From a virus, in the IMG/VR virus record IMGVR_UViG_3300025326_000085, positions 1-42,670 of that record: a stretch of 42,670 bases of DNA. One strand, given 5' to 3'. This document shows positions 1 to 6,515 of the stretch, one piece after another; the first letter of the stretch is position 1, and each line of letters starts with the position of its first letter. The notes under the pieces were generated by a model that saw only the letters and a list, made by a program, of their open reading frames with translations, ran no database searches and was not told where the DNA came from. Both the position numbers and the translations under genes were made by a program.

Positions 1-148
1 TTGGAGCGGATCGCTGAACGGTAAGGTTCCAAAGTCCGAGGCTGAATGGATCTTCAATAAATGGGTCCGCTCACGCATTGAAGTAAAGTACGGCCACCTT
101 GAGCACGCCCGAGACTTTGACATCGGAGGATGGAAACGATCGAGAGAT
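1..148. repeat. Left copy of the terminal direct repeat
   Basis: This segment repeats bases 42521-42670 almost exactly. It differs by T instead of C at position 15 and lacks two bases after about position 23. The missing bases put an in-frame TAA at 22-24, whereas the right copy reads straight through. The repeat lies inside a protein-coding frame and the two halves join in frame, so it looks like an assembly overlap of a circular or circularly permuted genome. A true short terminal repeat of the virion DNA is the alternative. Confidence 0.9.
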
Positions 149-1354
149 GTTATCCCCGCCCACATCGAGCGTGCCACCAGACGAATTACCCAGGCTGAGA
201 TTTATGGTAATGACTACGCGATCGCGCAGAACTACATCGAGCAGATTTTAAATTCAGGGGGGGATTACAAAGCCGCTCAAACTTTGTTCGATAGGGTGGT
301 CGGAAGGGAAGACTATAACCGCCAATGGTCGAAGATTCAAAGGAGTGTAAATAGTTGGCAAGTAGCGACGAAGCTCACCCTTCTTTCAATCCTCAACCCA
401 ACGCAGCTGAACAACGCCGGACTCATTGCGGGGTGGAAATCGTTGGGTCGTCAATTCGGCAGGCAGTTCACGAGTTACACCGAGATGAGGGAATTCGCTG
501 AGCGAGCCGGGTCCATCTTGGGATCAACATTGAGGATGCACCAAAAGGAAGCCCTCTCCCTTGACGGCATCGGCTCGAAGATGATGAAATTAACGGGGGT
601 GACAGCAGAAGAACGCTGGCTCAGGACTCTTTCGACGAACATCATTGCTGACTCCTTCAAACGGGACGCAAAGAAACTCTCCAATACCCGTCTGTATTCG
701 GAGATGCAGCGCAAACTCGACTATCTGAACCTCTCCAAAGACATTAACCTGGCCGAAGTGAGGGAGAGGGGTAATTTTACGGAAGCGGAATTGCTCGACA
801 TCGGTTATGAGGGAGCGCGAAAAACTCAATTCCTCGGGAGGCCCCAGGACTTACCCAAATGGCTCTCAAACCAGGATATTAAAGTCTTCACGCAGTTCAA
901 GAGCTTTGTGACTCAGCAGACGAAGCTGATAAATGACGCGGTTATCAATGAGGCTCGACGCGGTAATCTTAAACCTCTGATATACTTAGCAACGATGTTC
1001 CCGCTGGCCGGCGAAGCAGCTCTCGACCTAAAGAGTCTCATCCAGGGCAGAGATCGACCCGACAACCTCTTTTGGAGGTACGCCGAGGATATGACGGCTG
1101 TTGGCGCTTTCGGGATCATTTCAGATATGATGATCCAAGCCGCCCGCGATCCTCAAGGCTTGTTGAGATGGGCAGCAGGTCCGACCGTGAGTGACGTATC
1201 AGAATTAGGTTACGGACTTGGGCAGGCGGGGCAGGGAAAATATAAGCCGCTCGCTCGATTCGGTGCGAGGCAGATACCCTTCCCGGTGATTCAGCAGGCA
1301 GCGGTCGATGCACTGAGAACTGAGCCGAAGAAGAGGCGAGGAATTACTTTCTGA
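1..1354 (+). CDS. C-terminal part of giant polyvalent/internal virion protein (continues from 38930-42670)
   Basis: The frame is open from base 2 to the TGA at 1352-1354 with no start of its own; the ATG-like start at about 284 is internal. Joined after the 42521-42670 copy of the repeat, it supplies residues about 1248-1648 of a 1,648-residue protein. The segment is rich in amphipathic helices and has a hydrophobic stretch around the part encoded at 980-1020. It resembles the C-terminal helical domains of large phage polyvalent or ejection proteins delivered with the DNA. No catalytic motif is visible in this part. It is the last gene of the rightward late operon and overlaps the convergent gene at 1344-1658 by 11 bases. 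The family assignment rests on general resemblance and position only. Confidence 0.75.
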   Translation, partial: WSGSLNGKVPKSEAEWIFNKWVRSRIEVKYGHLEHARDFDIGGWKRSRDVIPAHIERATRRITQAEIYGNDYAIAQNYIEQILNSGGDYKAAQTLFDRVVGREDYNRQWSKIQRSVNSWQVATKLTLLSILNPTQLNNAGLIAGWKSLGRQFGRQFTSYTEMREFAERAGSILGSTLRMHQKEALSLDGIGSKMMKLTGVTAEERWLRTLSTNIIADSFKRDAKKLSNTRLYSEMQRKLDYLNLSKDINLAEVRERGNFTEAELLDIGYEGARKTQFLGRPQDLPKWLSNQDIKVFTQFKSFVTQQTKLINDAVINEARRGNLKPLIYLATMFPLAGEAALDLKSLIQGRDRPDNLFWRYAEDMTAVGAFGIISDMMIQAARDPQGLLRWAAGPTVSDVSELGYGLGQAGQGKYKPLARFGARQIPFPVIQQAAVDALRTEPKKRRGITF

Positions 1355-1658
1355 AATATGATCTGATCCGTCGTATGAATTCGGGGATGCGGGTCAACCA
1401 AATAATGGCCACAAAGCCGACAAAAAATATGATGGGTAGTAAAGGTATTTGCCACCATCGGATAGGATCATCAATTAGCGACCCGAAGAGTAGATGTCCC
1501 ACCCACTGAAGATACACAGGCATTACATCGAGATACAGGATGGCGCCGCCGTACCAAATAACTCCAAACATAATCAATGAAACAATGACTGACAGGAGTG
1601 GCTTGGAAGAGATGAAGCCAAATACGCGACGATCAAAAGCGGCCAGTCGTCCAATCAT
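1344..1658 (-). CDS. Small integral membrane protein
   Basis: This leftward frame has a basic, tryptophan-containing N-terminus (MIGRLAAFDRRVFGF) followed by about two to three hydrophobic segments, with a charged, arginine-rich C-terminus (RRIRSYFRK). It should sit in the host inner membrane. ATG at 1658 is chosen because GGAAAA lies just upstream; a TTG at 1694 would add 12 residues but has no ribosome-binding site. It overlaps the end of the giant virion protein by 11 bases, tail to tail. It may be transcribed from the leftward promoter at 2151-2179, after the gene at 1848-2102. A holin or superinfection-exclusion role is possible, but nothing in the sequence decides between them. Confidence 0.6.
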   Translation of the reverse strand: MIGRLAAFDRRVFGFISSKPLLSVIVSLIMFGVIWYGGAILYLDVMPVYLQWVGHLLFGSLIDDPIRWWQIPLLPIIFFVGFVAIIWLTRIPEFIRRIRSYFRK

Positions 1659-1723
1659 AGTTTTCCAGGTAATAGATGAACCGCGGCCTTTCAAAGTCTC
1701 AAAATAAAAAGGAGAGTGAAGTT

Positions 1724-1963
1724 ATGAACGCCATAGCCCAGGGACCGGAATCCCAGAATCCCACCAGCTACAGAGACGAACACGGCAGAACAGTGTACGA
1801 TCTAACCGAGATATGCCTACAAGGGGAACGAATGATTTTTGGAACATTTATGGATGGAACGTTATCGTGCCGAACCGAGCAAAAGCCGCCTGCATATTTG
1901 TACGTGCGAATTCCGAAGAGGATTTCCACTTTTCTGCGGCAGTTTGTGGTGGAACATTCATAA
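1724..1963 (+). CDS. Hypothetical 79-residue protein
   Basis: ATG at 1724 follows a good ribosome-binding site (AAAGGAGAG, then seven bases). The product begins MNAIAQGPESQNPTSYRDE and is hydrophilic, with a plausible beta-rich middle (RMIFGTFMDGTLSC). The last 116 bases overlap the end of the leftward gene 1848-2102 on the opposite strand, so either the two genes overlap heavily or one is not translated over its full length. I recognise no family. The ribosome-binding site and the non-overlapping first half argue for a real gene. Confidence 0.45.
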   Translation: MNAIAQGPESQNPTSYRDEHGRTVYDLTEICLQGERMIFGTFMDGTLSCRTEQKPPAYLYVRIPKRISTFLRQFVVEHS

Positions 1964-2102
1964 CCTTCTCGTACATCTCCGCCACCATACCGCAAAGGAC
2001 CGTATGTTCGACGTAGAGATAAAAAAGGGCATTAAGTGTAGCTTCCGCATTGAACGCCGGATCAATGGTAATTTTGATCCTTGGAAATGGCGGGTGGGCC
2101 AT
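1848..2102 (-). CDS. Hypothetical 84-residue leftward protein
   Basis: The start is decided by a near-perfect ribosome-binding site: on the minus strand AGGAGG sits four bases before the ATG at 2102. The product starts MAHPPFPRIKITIDPAFN and continues as a mixed helix/strand sequence with two cysteine/methionine-rich helices; no known motif is seen. A longer frame reaching 2186 has no such site. A promoter (TTGACA, 17 bases, TTAATT) lies 50 to 80 bases upstream on the same strand. The gene is therefore expressed leftward, opposite to almost everything else, as expected for an early or regulatory gene. Its 3' end overlaps the rightward ORF 1724-1963. Confidence 0.65.
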   Translation of the reverse strand: MAHPPFPRIKITIDPAFNAEATLNALFYLYVEHTVLCGMVAEMYEKVMNVPPQTAAEKWKSSSEFARTNMQAAFARFGTITFHP

Positions 2103-2150
2103 AATTCCTCCTGAAAGAATGTGAATCATGCGAGTGCATTCAGAGGCCAG

Positions 2151-2179
2151 AATTAAATGATCCCCGCTCCCAATGTCAA
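2151..2179 (-). promoter_or_regulatory. Leftward sigma70-like promoter
   Basis: On the minus strand TTGACA (2179-2174) is followed after 17 bases by TTAATT (2156-2151). Transcription would start near 2144, about 40 bases before the strongly initiated gene at 2102. The -35 is a perfect consensus; the -10 is weaker. A copy of the AATATT-containing element at 2214-2230 lies just upstream. Confidence 0.55.
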
Positions 2180-2213
2180 GCGTCAAAAATGTCGGGCATA
2201 TCTAAATCCAGTA

Positions 2214-2230
2214 GAATATTGAATTTACAA
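2214..2230. repeat. AATATT element, copy A (operator candidate)
   Basis: GAATATTGAATTTACAA here matches 15 of 17 bases with the element at 3890-3906, and its core recurs as the palindrome GAATATTC at 3964-3971. All three lie in non-coding DNA beside start sites of transcription units. This copy is between the leftward promoter and the peptidase gene. Such spaced copies suggest binding sites for one regulator, possibly a product of the 3312-3841 operon. This is inferred. Confidence 0.35.
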
Positions 2231-2267
2231 TGCGGCGCCCTCCTTCCTCACAAGGCGCGAAAGGGAA

Positions 2268-2723
2268 TTGCCCCGACCAAATCCCCGCGAAACGGGCGCC
2301 GCTATTATTTTAGGTGAAATCCTGAACCAAGCCATTGCCCTCTGGGCCGAGAAACCAGAAGTTGAAAGCGACAAGTTGCATCCCACCTTGAAAGAGGCGA
2401 TTACCCTACTCTCTCTTCTCTGGGCCGGAACATTCCCGGAGGATAAAGACGGGATGGTTATTACATCAGGCCACGAAGGGCACTCGACCGATCCCAAGCC
2501 CCCGAGAGTCCACGTCGTCCGGTCCAGGCACTACCTTGAAAACGGGGCGGGGGAGGGCCACGCGATCGACATTCGCCTGAACGATGTATCCCAACAGAAG
2601 GCCGCAGTATTCCTCTCCATCGTCTGGATGAGTCTCGTAATGAATTTCGGCGACATCTGGCAAATCTACCCCGAATCCATATTGACACCTAATGCGCATC
2701 TTCATGTAGGACTACGCCAATGA
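2268..2723 (+). CDS. M15-type zinc peptidase, probable endolysin
   Basis: The 151-residue product shows the pattern of M15 (VanY / L,D-endopeptidase-like) peptidases. VITSG is followed by SRHYLENGAGEGHAIDIR, which holds the H...GxAxD zinc-ligand motif, and the C-terminus has HLHVG, the usual third zinc-binding and catalytic histidine region. These enzymes cut peptidoglycan stem peptides, so a role in host lysis is likely. The helical N-terminal half may be a wall-binding or folding part. The start is uncertain: TTG at 2268 is the first usable codon after an upstream in-frame stop and has AAAGGG close by. The next gene starts within its stop codon (ATGA), so the two are translationally coupled as a lysis pair. 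Confidence 0.75.
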   Translation: MPRPNPRETGAAIILGEILNQAIALWAEKPEVESDKLHPTLKEAITLLSLLWAGTFPEDKDGMVITSGHEGHSTDPKPPRVHVVRSRHYLENGAGEGHAIDIRLNDVSQQKAAVFLSIVWMSLVMNFGDIWQIYPESILTPNAHLHVGLRQ

Positions 2724-3343
2724 ACACTAAATCCTGGACCATCGCCGGTGTTATCGTCATCATCCTCGCCTTCTCCCATTACATGAGTTACCGTTATGGC
2801 CGGGAGTCCATGAGGGCAGAGATCTTGAGCCAACCCATCGTAAGCGACACCACGCACGGTCCCCTGATCCCCTGGAAGCCTCCGGTGCATGGCGAAGCAG
2901 ACGCCAACTGGCCTGATAATGGCCCGGTGGCAACCCAATCAGAACCTGAAATAACTCGGCATCCCGGAACAATCCCGGGGCTTTTAGGAGTGATTGATTC
3001 TCTTAAAACCTTGGTAGGAATGAAGAATCTTTCTCTTTCTTCGGCCCTCAGAGTAATGAGAGCGACCATTAGAGAGTACGGCAACAAGGTGGACGTTACG
3101 GCTGATCCAGCAACAAGACGCTTCACGTGGGACTGGATACCGGCACAAGCCGAATCCTCCGCCTTGACGACAATCACAAATACCAGATTCATCCCTGCTC
3201 CTGAAAAAGACTTCTGGATTGTGGGCCATCTCGCTTTGAACGGAGGAGGGGGGACCGTCGGGTTTAAGAGTATCGGTATCGGACGGTTGATGACCGCCGG
3301 CACCAAACCTATTACTTTCTTGAGCGCGAAGATAGAATTTTAA
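2720..3343 (+). CDS. Membrane-anchored periplasmic protein, spanin-like position
   Basis: The ATG overlaps the stop of the peptidase gene by four bases. The 207-residue product has one N-terminal transmembrane segment (about residues 7-19, AGVIVIILAF), then a proline-rich linker (LIPWKPP) and a probable periplasmic region ending in a glycine-rich beta segment. There is no signal-peptidase site after the hydrophobic stretch, so it is best read as a signal anchor. A small bitopic protein directly downstream of an endolysin suggests an inner-membrane spanin or another lysis accessory, but it lacks the long coiled coil of classical Rz. The last 32 bases overlap the convergent gene 3312-3533. Confidence 0.6.
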   Translation: MNTKSWTIAGVIVIILAFSHYMSYRYGRESMRAEILSQPIVSDTTHGPLIPWKPPVHGEADANWPDNGPVATQSEPEITRHPGTIPGLLGVIDSLKTLVGMKNLSLSSALRVMRATIREYGNKVDVTADPATRRFTWDWIPAQAESSALTTITNTRFIPAPEKDFWIVGHLALNGGGGTVGFKSIGIGRLMTAGTKPITFLSAKIEF

Positions 3344-3533
3344 GTGCCACGCCGAGTGAATCACGTTCACGCCGCATAAGAGCGACCGAGAAGATTGTAA
3401 TGCCGAACTCTTGGGCGAGTGTCCAGTTATTCGTCCGCACATCCGCTAACGCCAGTGTTAATCGCCTCACACCTCCTGGGCCATGTTCTTTACCAACGGC
3501 TTCAACCGTCCGCGCCAACACCGTAAGGATCAT
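3312..3533 (-). CDS. Small helix-turn-helix-like protein, second gene of leftward operon
   Basis: The ATG at 3533 overlaps the stop of the upstream leftward gene (ATGA), so the two are co-translated. The 73-residue product is basic. Its C-terminal half has a segment (NWTLAQEFGITIFSVALMRR) that can be read as a helix-turn-helix, with LAQEFGIT as the first helix and turn. The N-terminal half is an amphipathic helix. It probably binds DNA or partners with the product of 3530-3841. Its 3' end overlaps the end of the membrane-anchored gene 2720-3343 on the opposite strand. The fold assignment is by eye and weak. Confidence 0.55.
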   Translation of the reverse strand: MILTVLARTVEAVGKEHGPGGVRRLTLALADVRTNNWTLAQEFGITIFSVALMRRERDSLGVALKILSSRSRK

Positions 3534-3841
3534 GTCAACACCTTCGGCCTGACGGCCCGCTCATCCTGGCTGGTGCGCACCTTCTTGTACCGGGTGCGCT
3601 TCTCCTCACTGGAGGACTCGATTGATTTCAGGTAGAACTCAACAGCCTCCTCGACCTCGCCCCGAAAAAAATAATGCTGTTCAAAAAATGCGTCTTTGAG
3701 TTGCGCCGCTCGTGAGATGGACACCCCAAGCGTCAAGGCAATTTCTCGCAGCACCGCGCCCTTCTCCAAGGCATCGTAGAAAGCCATAAAAGCGTCGAAG
3801 CCCCGCGTTTTCAGGAAATTATGTGTACTGATGAATGACAT
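3530..3841 (-). CDS. Helix-turn-helix regulator candidate
   Basis: The start is ATG at 3841, preceded on the minus strand by GGAGAG at a seven-base spacing; the in-frame GTG at 3856 overlaps that site and is rejected. The 103-residue product contains a clear helix-turn-helix-like stretch (VLREIALTLGVSISRAAQLK, about residues 30-49), followed by a helical and then a basic C-terminal tail (KRTRYKKVR). It is divergently transcribed from the rightward early promoter at 3951, with about 110 bases of operator-like DNA between. That is the place of a phage repressor or Cro-type switch. No integrase is present, so a lysogeny role is not supported; an early-gene regulator is the safer reading. Confidence 0.65.
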   Translation of the reverse strand: MSFISTHNFLKTRGFDAFMAFYDALEKGAVLREIALTLGVSISRAAQLKDAFFEQHYFFRGEVEEAVEFYLKSIESSSEEKRTRYKKVRTSQDERAVRPKVLT

Positions 3842-3889
3842 GGCCCCACTCTCCACAAAAATATATTTTCTGGTTTTTTATCTTACGGG

Positions 3890-3921
3890 GAATATTGAAC
3901 TTAGAACGTGACCGAAATCAC
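3890..3921. promoter_or_regulatory. Operator-like region: AATATT element copy B and an inverted repeat
   Basis: Bases 3890-3906 repeat the AATATT element seen at 2214-2230 (15 of 17 bases). Immediately after it, GTGA-ccgaaa-TCAC (3908-3921) forms a perfect four-base dyad with six-base spacing. Both lie between the leftward regulator gene (start 3841) and the rightward promoter (3951), so a bound repressor could affect both directions. No confident promoter for the leftward operon was found here. Confidence 0.4.
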
Positions 3922-3950
3922 AATACAGGGCAATTATGGCGACCCCCCCC

Positions 3951-3979
3951 TTGACATTCACTTGAATATTCTATACACT
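3951..3979 (+). promoter_or_regulatory. Major rightward early promoter
   Basis: TTGACA (3951-3956) is followed by a 17-base spacer and TACACT (3974-3979), giving a predicted start near 3986. The spacer contains the palindrome GAATATTC (3964-3971), the core of the element repeated at 2214 and 3890, which is a natural place for a repressor to block polymerase. A run of eight C residues (3943-3950) abuts the -35. This is the best promoter sequence in the window and it faces the early operon. Confidence 0.7.
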
Positions 3980-3985
3980 CAGATT

Positions 3986-4116
3986 GTCGGGCGGGGTTGC
4001 ACGACTTCTTACTGTGTCTCATAATATATATCCTGTAACATGACACCGTAAGATTGAAGCACCCCAAGATTGATGTTTCAACCCCGTTCGATGCGCTAAA
4101 TCGGACGGGGTTTTTT
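3986..4116 (+). ncRNA. Leader or small RNA with mutually exclusive antiterminator/terminator pairing
   Basis: The transcript expected from the promoter at 3951 would be about 130 bases long if it ends at the terminator 4080-4116. Its first 13 bases (3986-3998, GTCGGGCGGGGTT) can pair along their whole length with the terminator 5' arm at 4080-4092 (ten Watson-Crick and three G-U pairs). Those same 13 bases otherwise pair with 4100-4112 to form the terminator. The two folds exclude each other, which is the hallmark of an attenuator. The middle holds two copies of AAGATTGA (4050-4057, 4066-4073) and a GTGTC/GACAC pairing. No ORF of note is inside. It could instead act as a free small RNA. Confidence 0.5.
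4080..4116 (+). terminator. Intrinsic terminator ahead of the early operon
   Basis: A 13-base-pair stem (4080-4092 with 4100-4112, one G-U pair) closes a seven-base loop and is followed by a run of T (4111-4116, TTTTTT). It stands between the early promoter and the first early gene, so it must be bypassed for the operon to be expressed. Confidence 0.85.
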
Positions 4117-4153
4117 ATTGCCCTGGAAGTTTGCAGAGCGTTAGGGTGAAAAA

Positions 4154-4270
4154 ATGAAATTCGCGTCTTGGGTAGGATTCATCGCATGTCCCCTTTCCAT
4201 TCCTACCAATTTCCACACCCAGATGCAAGGCCATAATGTTCCGCCTCTGCGTCTTGAGATCGTCCCGTGA
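4154..4270 (+). CDS. Small first early ORF, 38 residues
   Basis: ATG at 4154 follows AGGGTG at a good distance. The product begins MKFASWVGFIACPLSIP and has no recognised motif. Its TGA (4268-4270) overlaps the GTG start of the next gene as GTGA, the coupling seen throughout this operon. It is the first reading frame after the terminator 4080-4116. It may be a real small protein or a leader whose translation opens the start of the next gene. Confidence 0.45.
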   Translation: MKFASWVGFIACPLSIPTNFHTQMQGHNVPPLRLEIVP

Positions 4271-4548
4271 AAACGTCCGTGAAAATTCCAATAGACCGCA
4301 CCGTCTTCACCCTCGGCGACATCTACCAAAATGCCCTCGACCATTACGAAGAAATCTGCCCGAGGCTCAAGGCGCTCCCTACTGTTGCGCCGATTATCGG
4401 CCTTTCGGAAAAGAAGCTCTACCGGGCCACGAAAAATGAGGCGGGTTTAAGCGCCGACGAGGAGGGAAGGCTGTTCGTGACGACGGTATTTCCAGAAGGG
4501 TACGATTTGAAGAAGAAACTGCTGTTCCCCCAAATGGAGGGGAAATAA
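4267..4548 (+). CDS. Hypothetical early protein, 93 residues
   Basis: The start GTG at 4267 overlaps the stop of the 38-residue ORF and has only a weak ribosome-binding site, which fits translational coupling. The product begins MKTSVKIPIDRTVFTLGD and is predicted to be mostly helical with a lysine-rich C-terminus. I do not recognise the family. It lies just upstream of the recombination ATPase, with about 50 bases between, so it may be an early host-takeover or recombination accessory protein. Confidence 0.65.
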   Translation: MKTSVKIPIDRTVFTLGDIYQNALDHYEEICPRLKALPTVAPIIGLSEKKLYRATKNEAGLSADEEGRLFVTTVFPEGYDLKKKLLFPQMEGK

Positions 4549-4597
4549 TTAACTCGCGTTCCACAAATAACTACCAAACAACATAAGGAGTAACACC

Positions 4598-5932
4598 ATG
4601 TCAATCCTCAAAACACTCGGCGCCGGTCAGGGATACTTGAAGGCAGGATTCCTCGGCTGGCAGAAGTCCGGCAAGAGCTACACCGCGTCGCTCTTGGCGA
4701 TTGGACTGAAGAAGTATTTCAACATCGCCTCGCCGATCGCCTATTACGACACCGAAGGCGGATCGGAGTACGTCTCGCCTCTCATCAAGAAAGAAACGGG
4801 TCAAGACCTGGTAGGCATCAAAAGCCGGGCCTTCTCGGACCTCCTCGCCACCGCACATGAATGCGTCAAGGAGGGCATCGGCATCCTCATCGTCGATTCG
4901 ATTACCCATCCCTGGGACGAACTGATGGACTCATGGCTCAAGCGCGTCAACGAGATGCGCAAGGGCAAAAACCTTCCCCCGCGCAAGCGCCTCGAACTCG
5001 AAGACTGGGGCCAGATCAAGAAGGAGTGGAAGCCCTGGACGGACTTCTACCTGAATTCACCACTGCACATCATCATCTGCGGCAGGGCCGGAGACATCTG
5101 GGAGCGTGAGGAGAACGAGGAAACCGGCAAGAAGGAGCTGGTAAAAACGGGCGTCAAGATGAGGGTCGAGGGTCAATTCGGCTATGAACCCTCCCTTCTG
5201 GTGCTGATGGAACAGGAGCAGATACCCGCCGAAAACGGAAAGCGTATCCAGGTCGTCCGCCGTGCAACGGTCCTCGGTGACCGCTTCGGCGCCTCCTCCG
5301 GGTTGGACGGAAAATCCTGCGACAATCCCGGATTCGATTTCTTCGTGCCCCACATCAAACTCCTCAAGCCGGACGCCCACACCACCATTAACACCGAAAC
5401 CACCACCGCCCTCAACGTGGACGACGATGGAGACACCGATTGGGCGAGGGAGAAACGTTCCCGCGCCATCTTCTCCGAGGAGATTCAAGGATTGCTCGTC
5501 GCCCATTTCCCCGGCCAGGATGCGGTCTCGAAGCAAACGAAATCGGACCTGATCTACAAGCATCTCAAGACCCGCTCCTGGACGCAGGTGGAAAGTACAA
5601 AGGCGGACATCCTGAAGGCGGCCCTGAACTCGATGAGGGCTGAACTTGAGCCCGCTGCGACGGAGAACACCACCGCGCCGGAAGGGAACCAGAGTGCTCT
5701 CTTCAGCGAGACAGGTGCGCCGACGAATGATAGACCCCTCATCATTGAGATTCTCGCCAAGATCAGAAAGGCGAAGAGTGCAAAAGCCCTCGGCTATCTT
5801 CAGAAGGAAGCCGAAGCGTTCGCCGCACAGGGGATCATCGTCAACGGCGGGATGGAGCAGATCACGAACGCCATCAGTGACCGGTTGGCCTCGATCTCGG
5901 CAATCACCAAGAAGGAACCGGCCACAGTATAA
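4598..5932 (+). CDS. Sak4/RecA-like phage recombination ATPase
   Basis: A strong AAGGAG site precedes ATG 4598. The 444-residue product has a P-loop (GWQKSGKSYT, residues 20-29) and a Walker B (GILIVDS, Asp about residue 100) in a RecA-like core covering about the first 250 residues. This matches the AAA_24/Sak4 group of phage proteins, which act with single-stranded DNA-binding proteins in strand annealing or recombination. The region after about residue 260 is acidic and low in conservation signals, then ends in a helical domain (about 375-440). Family members are often only the core length, so the C-terminal extension is notable and may bind a partner. No SSB gene is recognisable nearby. 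It is the largest early gene and probably central to replication by recombination. Confidence 0.8.
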   Translation: MSILKTLGAGQGYLKAGFLGWQKSGKSYTASLLAIGLKKYFNIASPIAYYDTEGGSEYVSPLIKKETGQDLVGIKSRAFSDLLATAHECVKEGIGILIVDSITHPWDELMDSWLKRVNEMRKGKNLPPRKRLELEDWGQIKKEWKPWTDFYLNSPLHIIICGRAGDIWEREENEETGKKELVKTGVKMRVEGQFGYEPSLLVLMEQEQIPAENGKRIQVVRRATVLGDRFGASSGLDGKSCDNPGFDFFVPHIKLLKPDAHTTINTETTTALNVDDDGDTDWAREKRSRAIFSEEIQGLLVAHFPGQDAVSKQTKSDLIYKHLKTRSWTQVESTKADILKAALNSMRAELEPAATENTTAPEGNQSALFSETGAPTNDRPLIIEILAKIRKAKSAKALGYLQKEAEAFAAQGIIVNGGMEQITNAISDRLASISAITKKEPATV

Positions 5933-5950
5933 CTCATTCTTCTCCTATTT

Positions 5951-6016
5951 CTCGTCCGGGAAATCTCGGGAGAGTCGGATTGCACCCGCCCGGCACCCGA
6001 GAGAGTACCGGACGAG
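5951..6016 (+). promoter_or_regulatory. Structured RNA element: nested inverted repeats
   Basis: CTCGTCCGG (5951-5959) pairs perfectly with CCGGACGAG (6008-6016). Inside it, TCTCGGG (5964-5970) pairs with CCCGAGA (5996-6002), separated by small internal loops. The result is a two-tier hairpin of 66 bases in a 126-base intergenic gap. No T-run follows, so it is not a standard terminator. It may be an RNase processing site, a stability element for the ATPase message, or a cis-regulatory RNA for the next gene. Confidence 0.55.
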
Positions 6017-6058
6017 TAATGGGGGAGGGTATTTGAATCAGATAAAAGGAGAACACCG

Positions 6059-6244
6059 ATGGCAAAAGACAAATTCTTAGCAGAGATCATCAAGCGCGAC
6101 AACGAGGTTCTCACCCATCAGAAAACGGTAGAGAGTATCAAGGCGGAACTCAAGGACGCGAAGGATGAGCTGGACGCCGCCATTCTCTCACTCCAAGAGG
6201 CGATCAACGAAGCTCGGACCGGTCAGGAGAAATTGGACCTCTAA
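6059..6244 (+). CDS. Small coiled-coil protein, 61 residues
   Basis: AAAGGAG lies ahead of ATG 6059. The product is almost entirely one charged helix with heptad-like spacing (for example VESIKAELKDAKDELDAAIL), so it should form a coiled coil. Function unknown. It follows the structured RNA element and starts the run of small genes after the recombination ATPase. Confidence 0.75.
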   Translation: MAKDKFLAEIIKRDNEVLTHQKTVESIKAELKDAKDELDAAILSLQEAINEARTGQEKLDL

Positions 6245-6269
6245 AAATCAATAAAAGGAGAACCAAACC

Positions 6270-6515
6270 ATGTCAACCGACGAATCACTCACAAAAGATG
6301 CCCAGGACTCCCGCAACCATCTCCAACTTGTCTATGACGGTTGGAACGAATGTGATGGTGGCTGCGGCGATATCTACCATCCCGATGCGAAACTAATCCA
6401 GATAGGCGGGTACAATTTCTGCGCCGCCTGCATCGAGGAAGCCGGATTGATTGAAGATCCGGATCTCGTCAGCCTGAACGCTCCCCTGAAATCAAATCCG
6501 CGGATATACCCTTGA
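6270..6515 (+). CDS. Zinc-ribbon protein, 81 residues
   Basis: ATG 6270 follows AAAAGGAG. The product has a CDGGC (CX3C) and, about 25 residues on, FCAAC (CX2C), a spacing that fits a single zinc ribbon. An acidic N-terminus and short C-tail flank it. Its TGA overlaps the TTG start of the next gene. One of a set of Cys-rich small proteins in this operon; probably binds nucleic acid or a host protein. Confidence 0.75.
   Translation: MSTDESLTKDAQDSRNHLQLVYDGWNECDGGCGDIYHPDAKLIQIGGYNFCAACIEEAGLIEDPDLVSLNAPLKSNPRIYP

Noticed and set aside
2230-2310. ATG at 2230 as start of the peptidase
   Set aside because: It is in a different frame and hits a stop after about 27 codons.
4086-4094. GTTCGATGC resembling a tRNA T-loop
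   Set aside because: It is the stem-loop of the terminator; no acceptor or anticodon arms can be built around it.
5057-5563. 168-codon leftward ORF in the ATPase gene
   Set aside because: Shadow frame; the Sak4-like motifs are on the forward strand.
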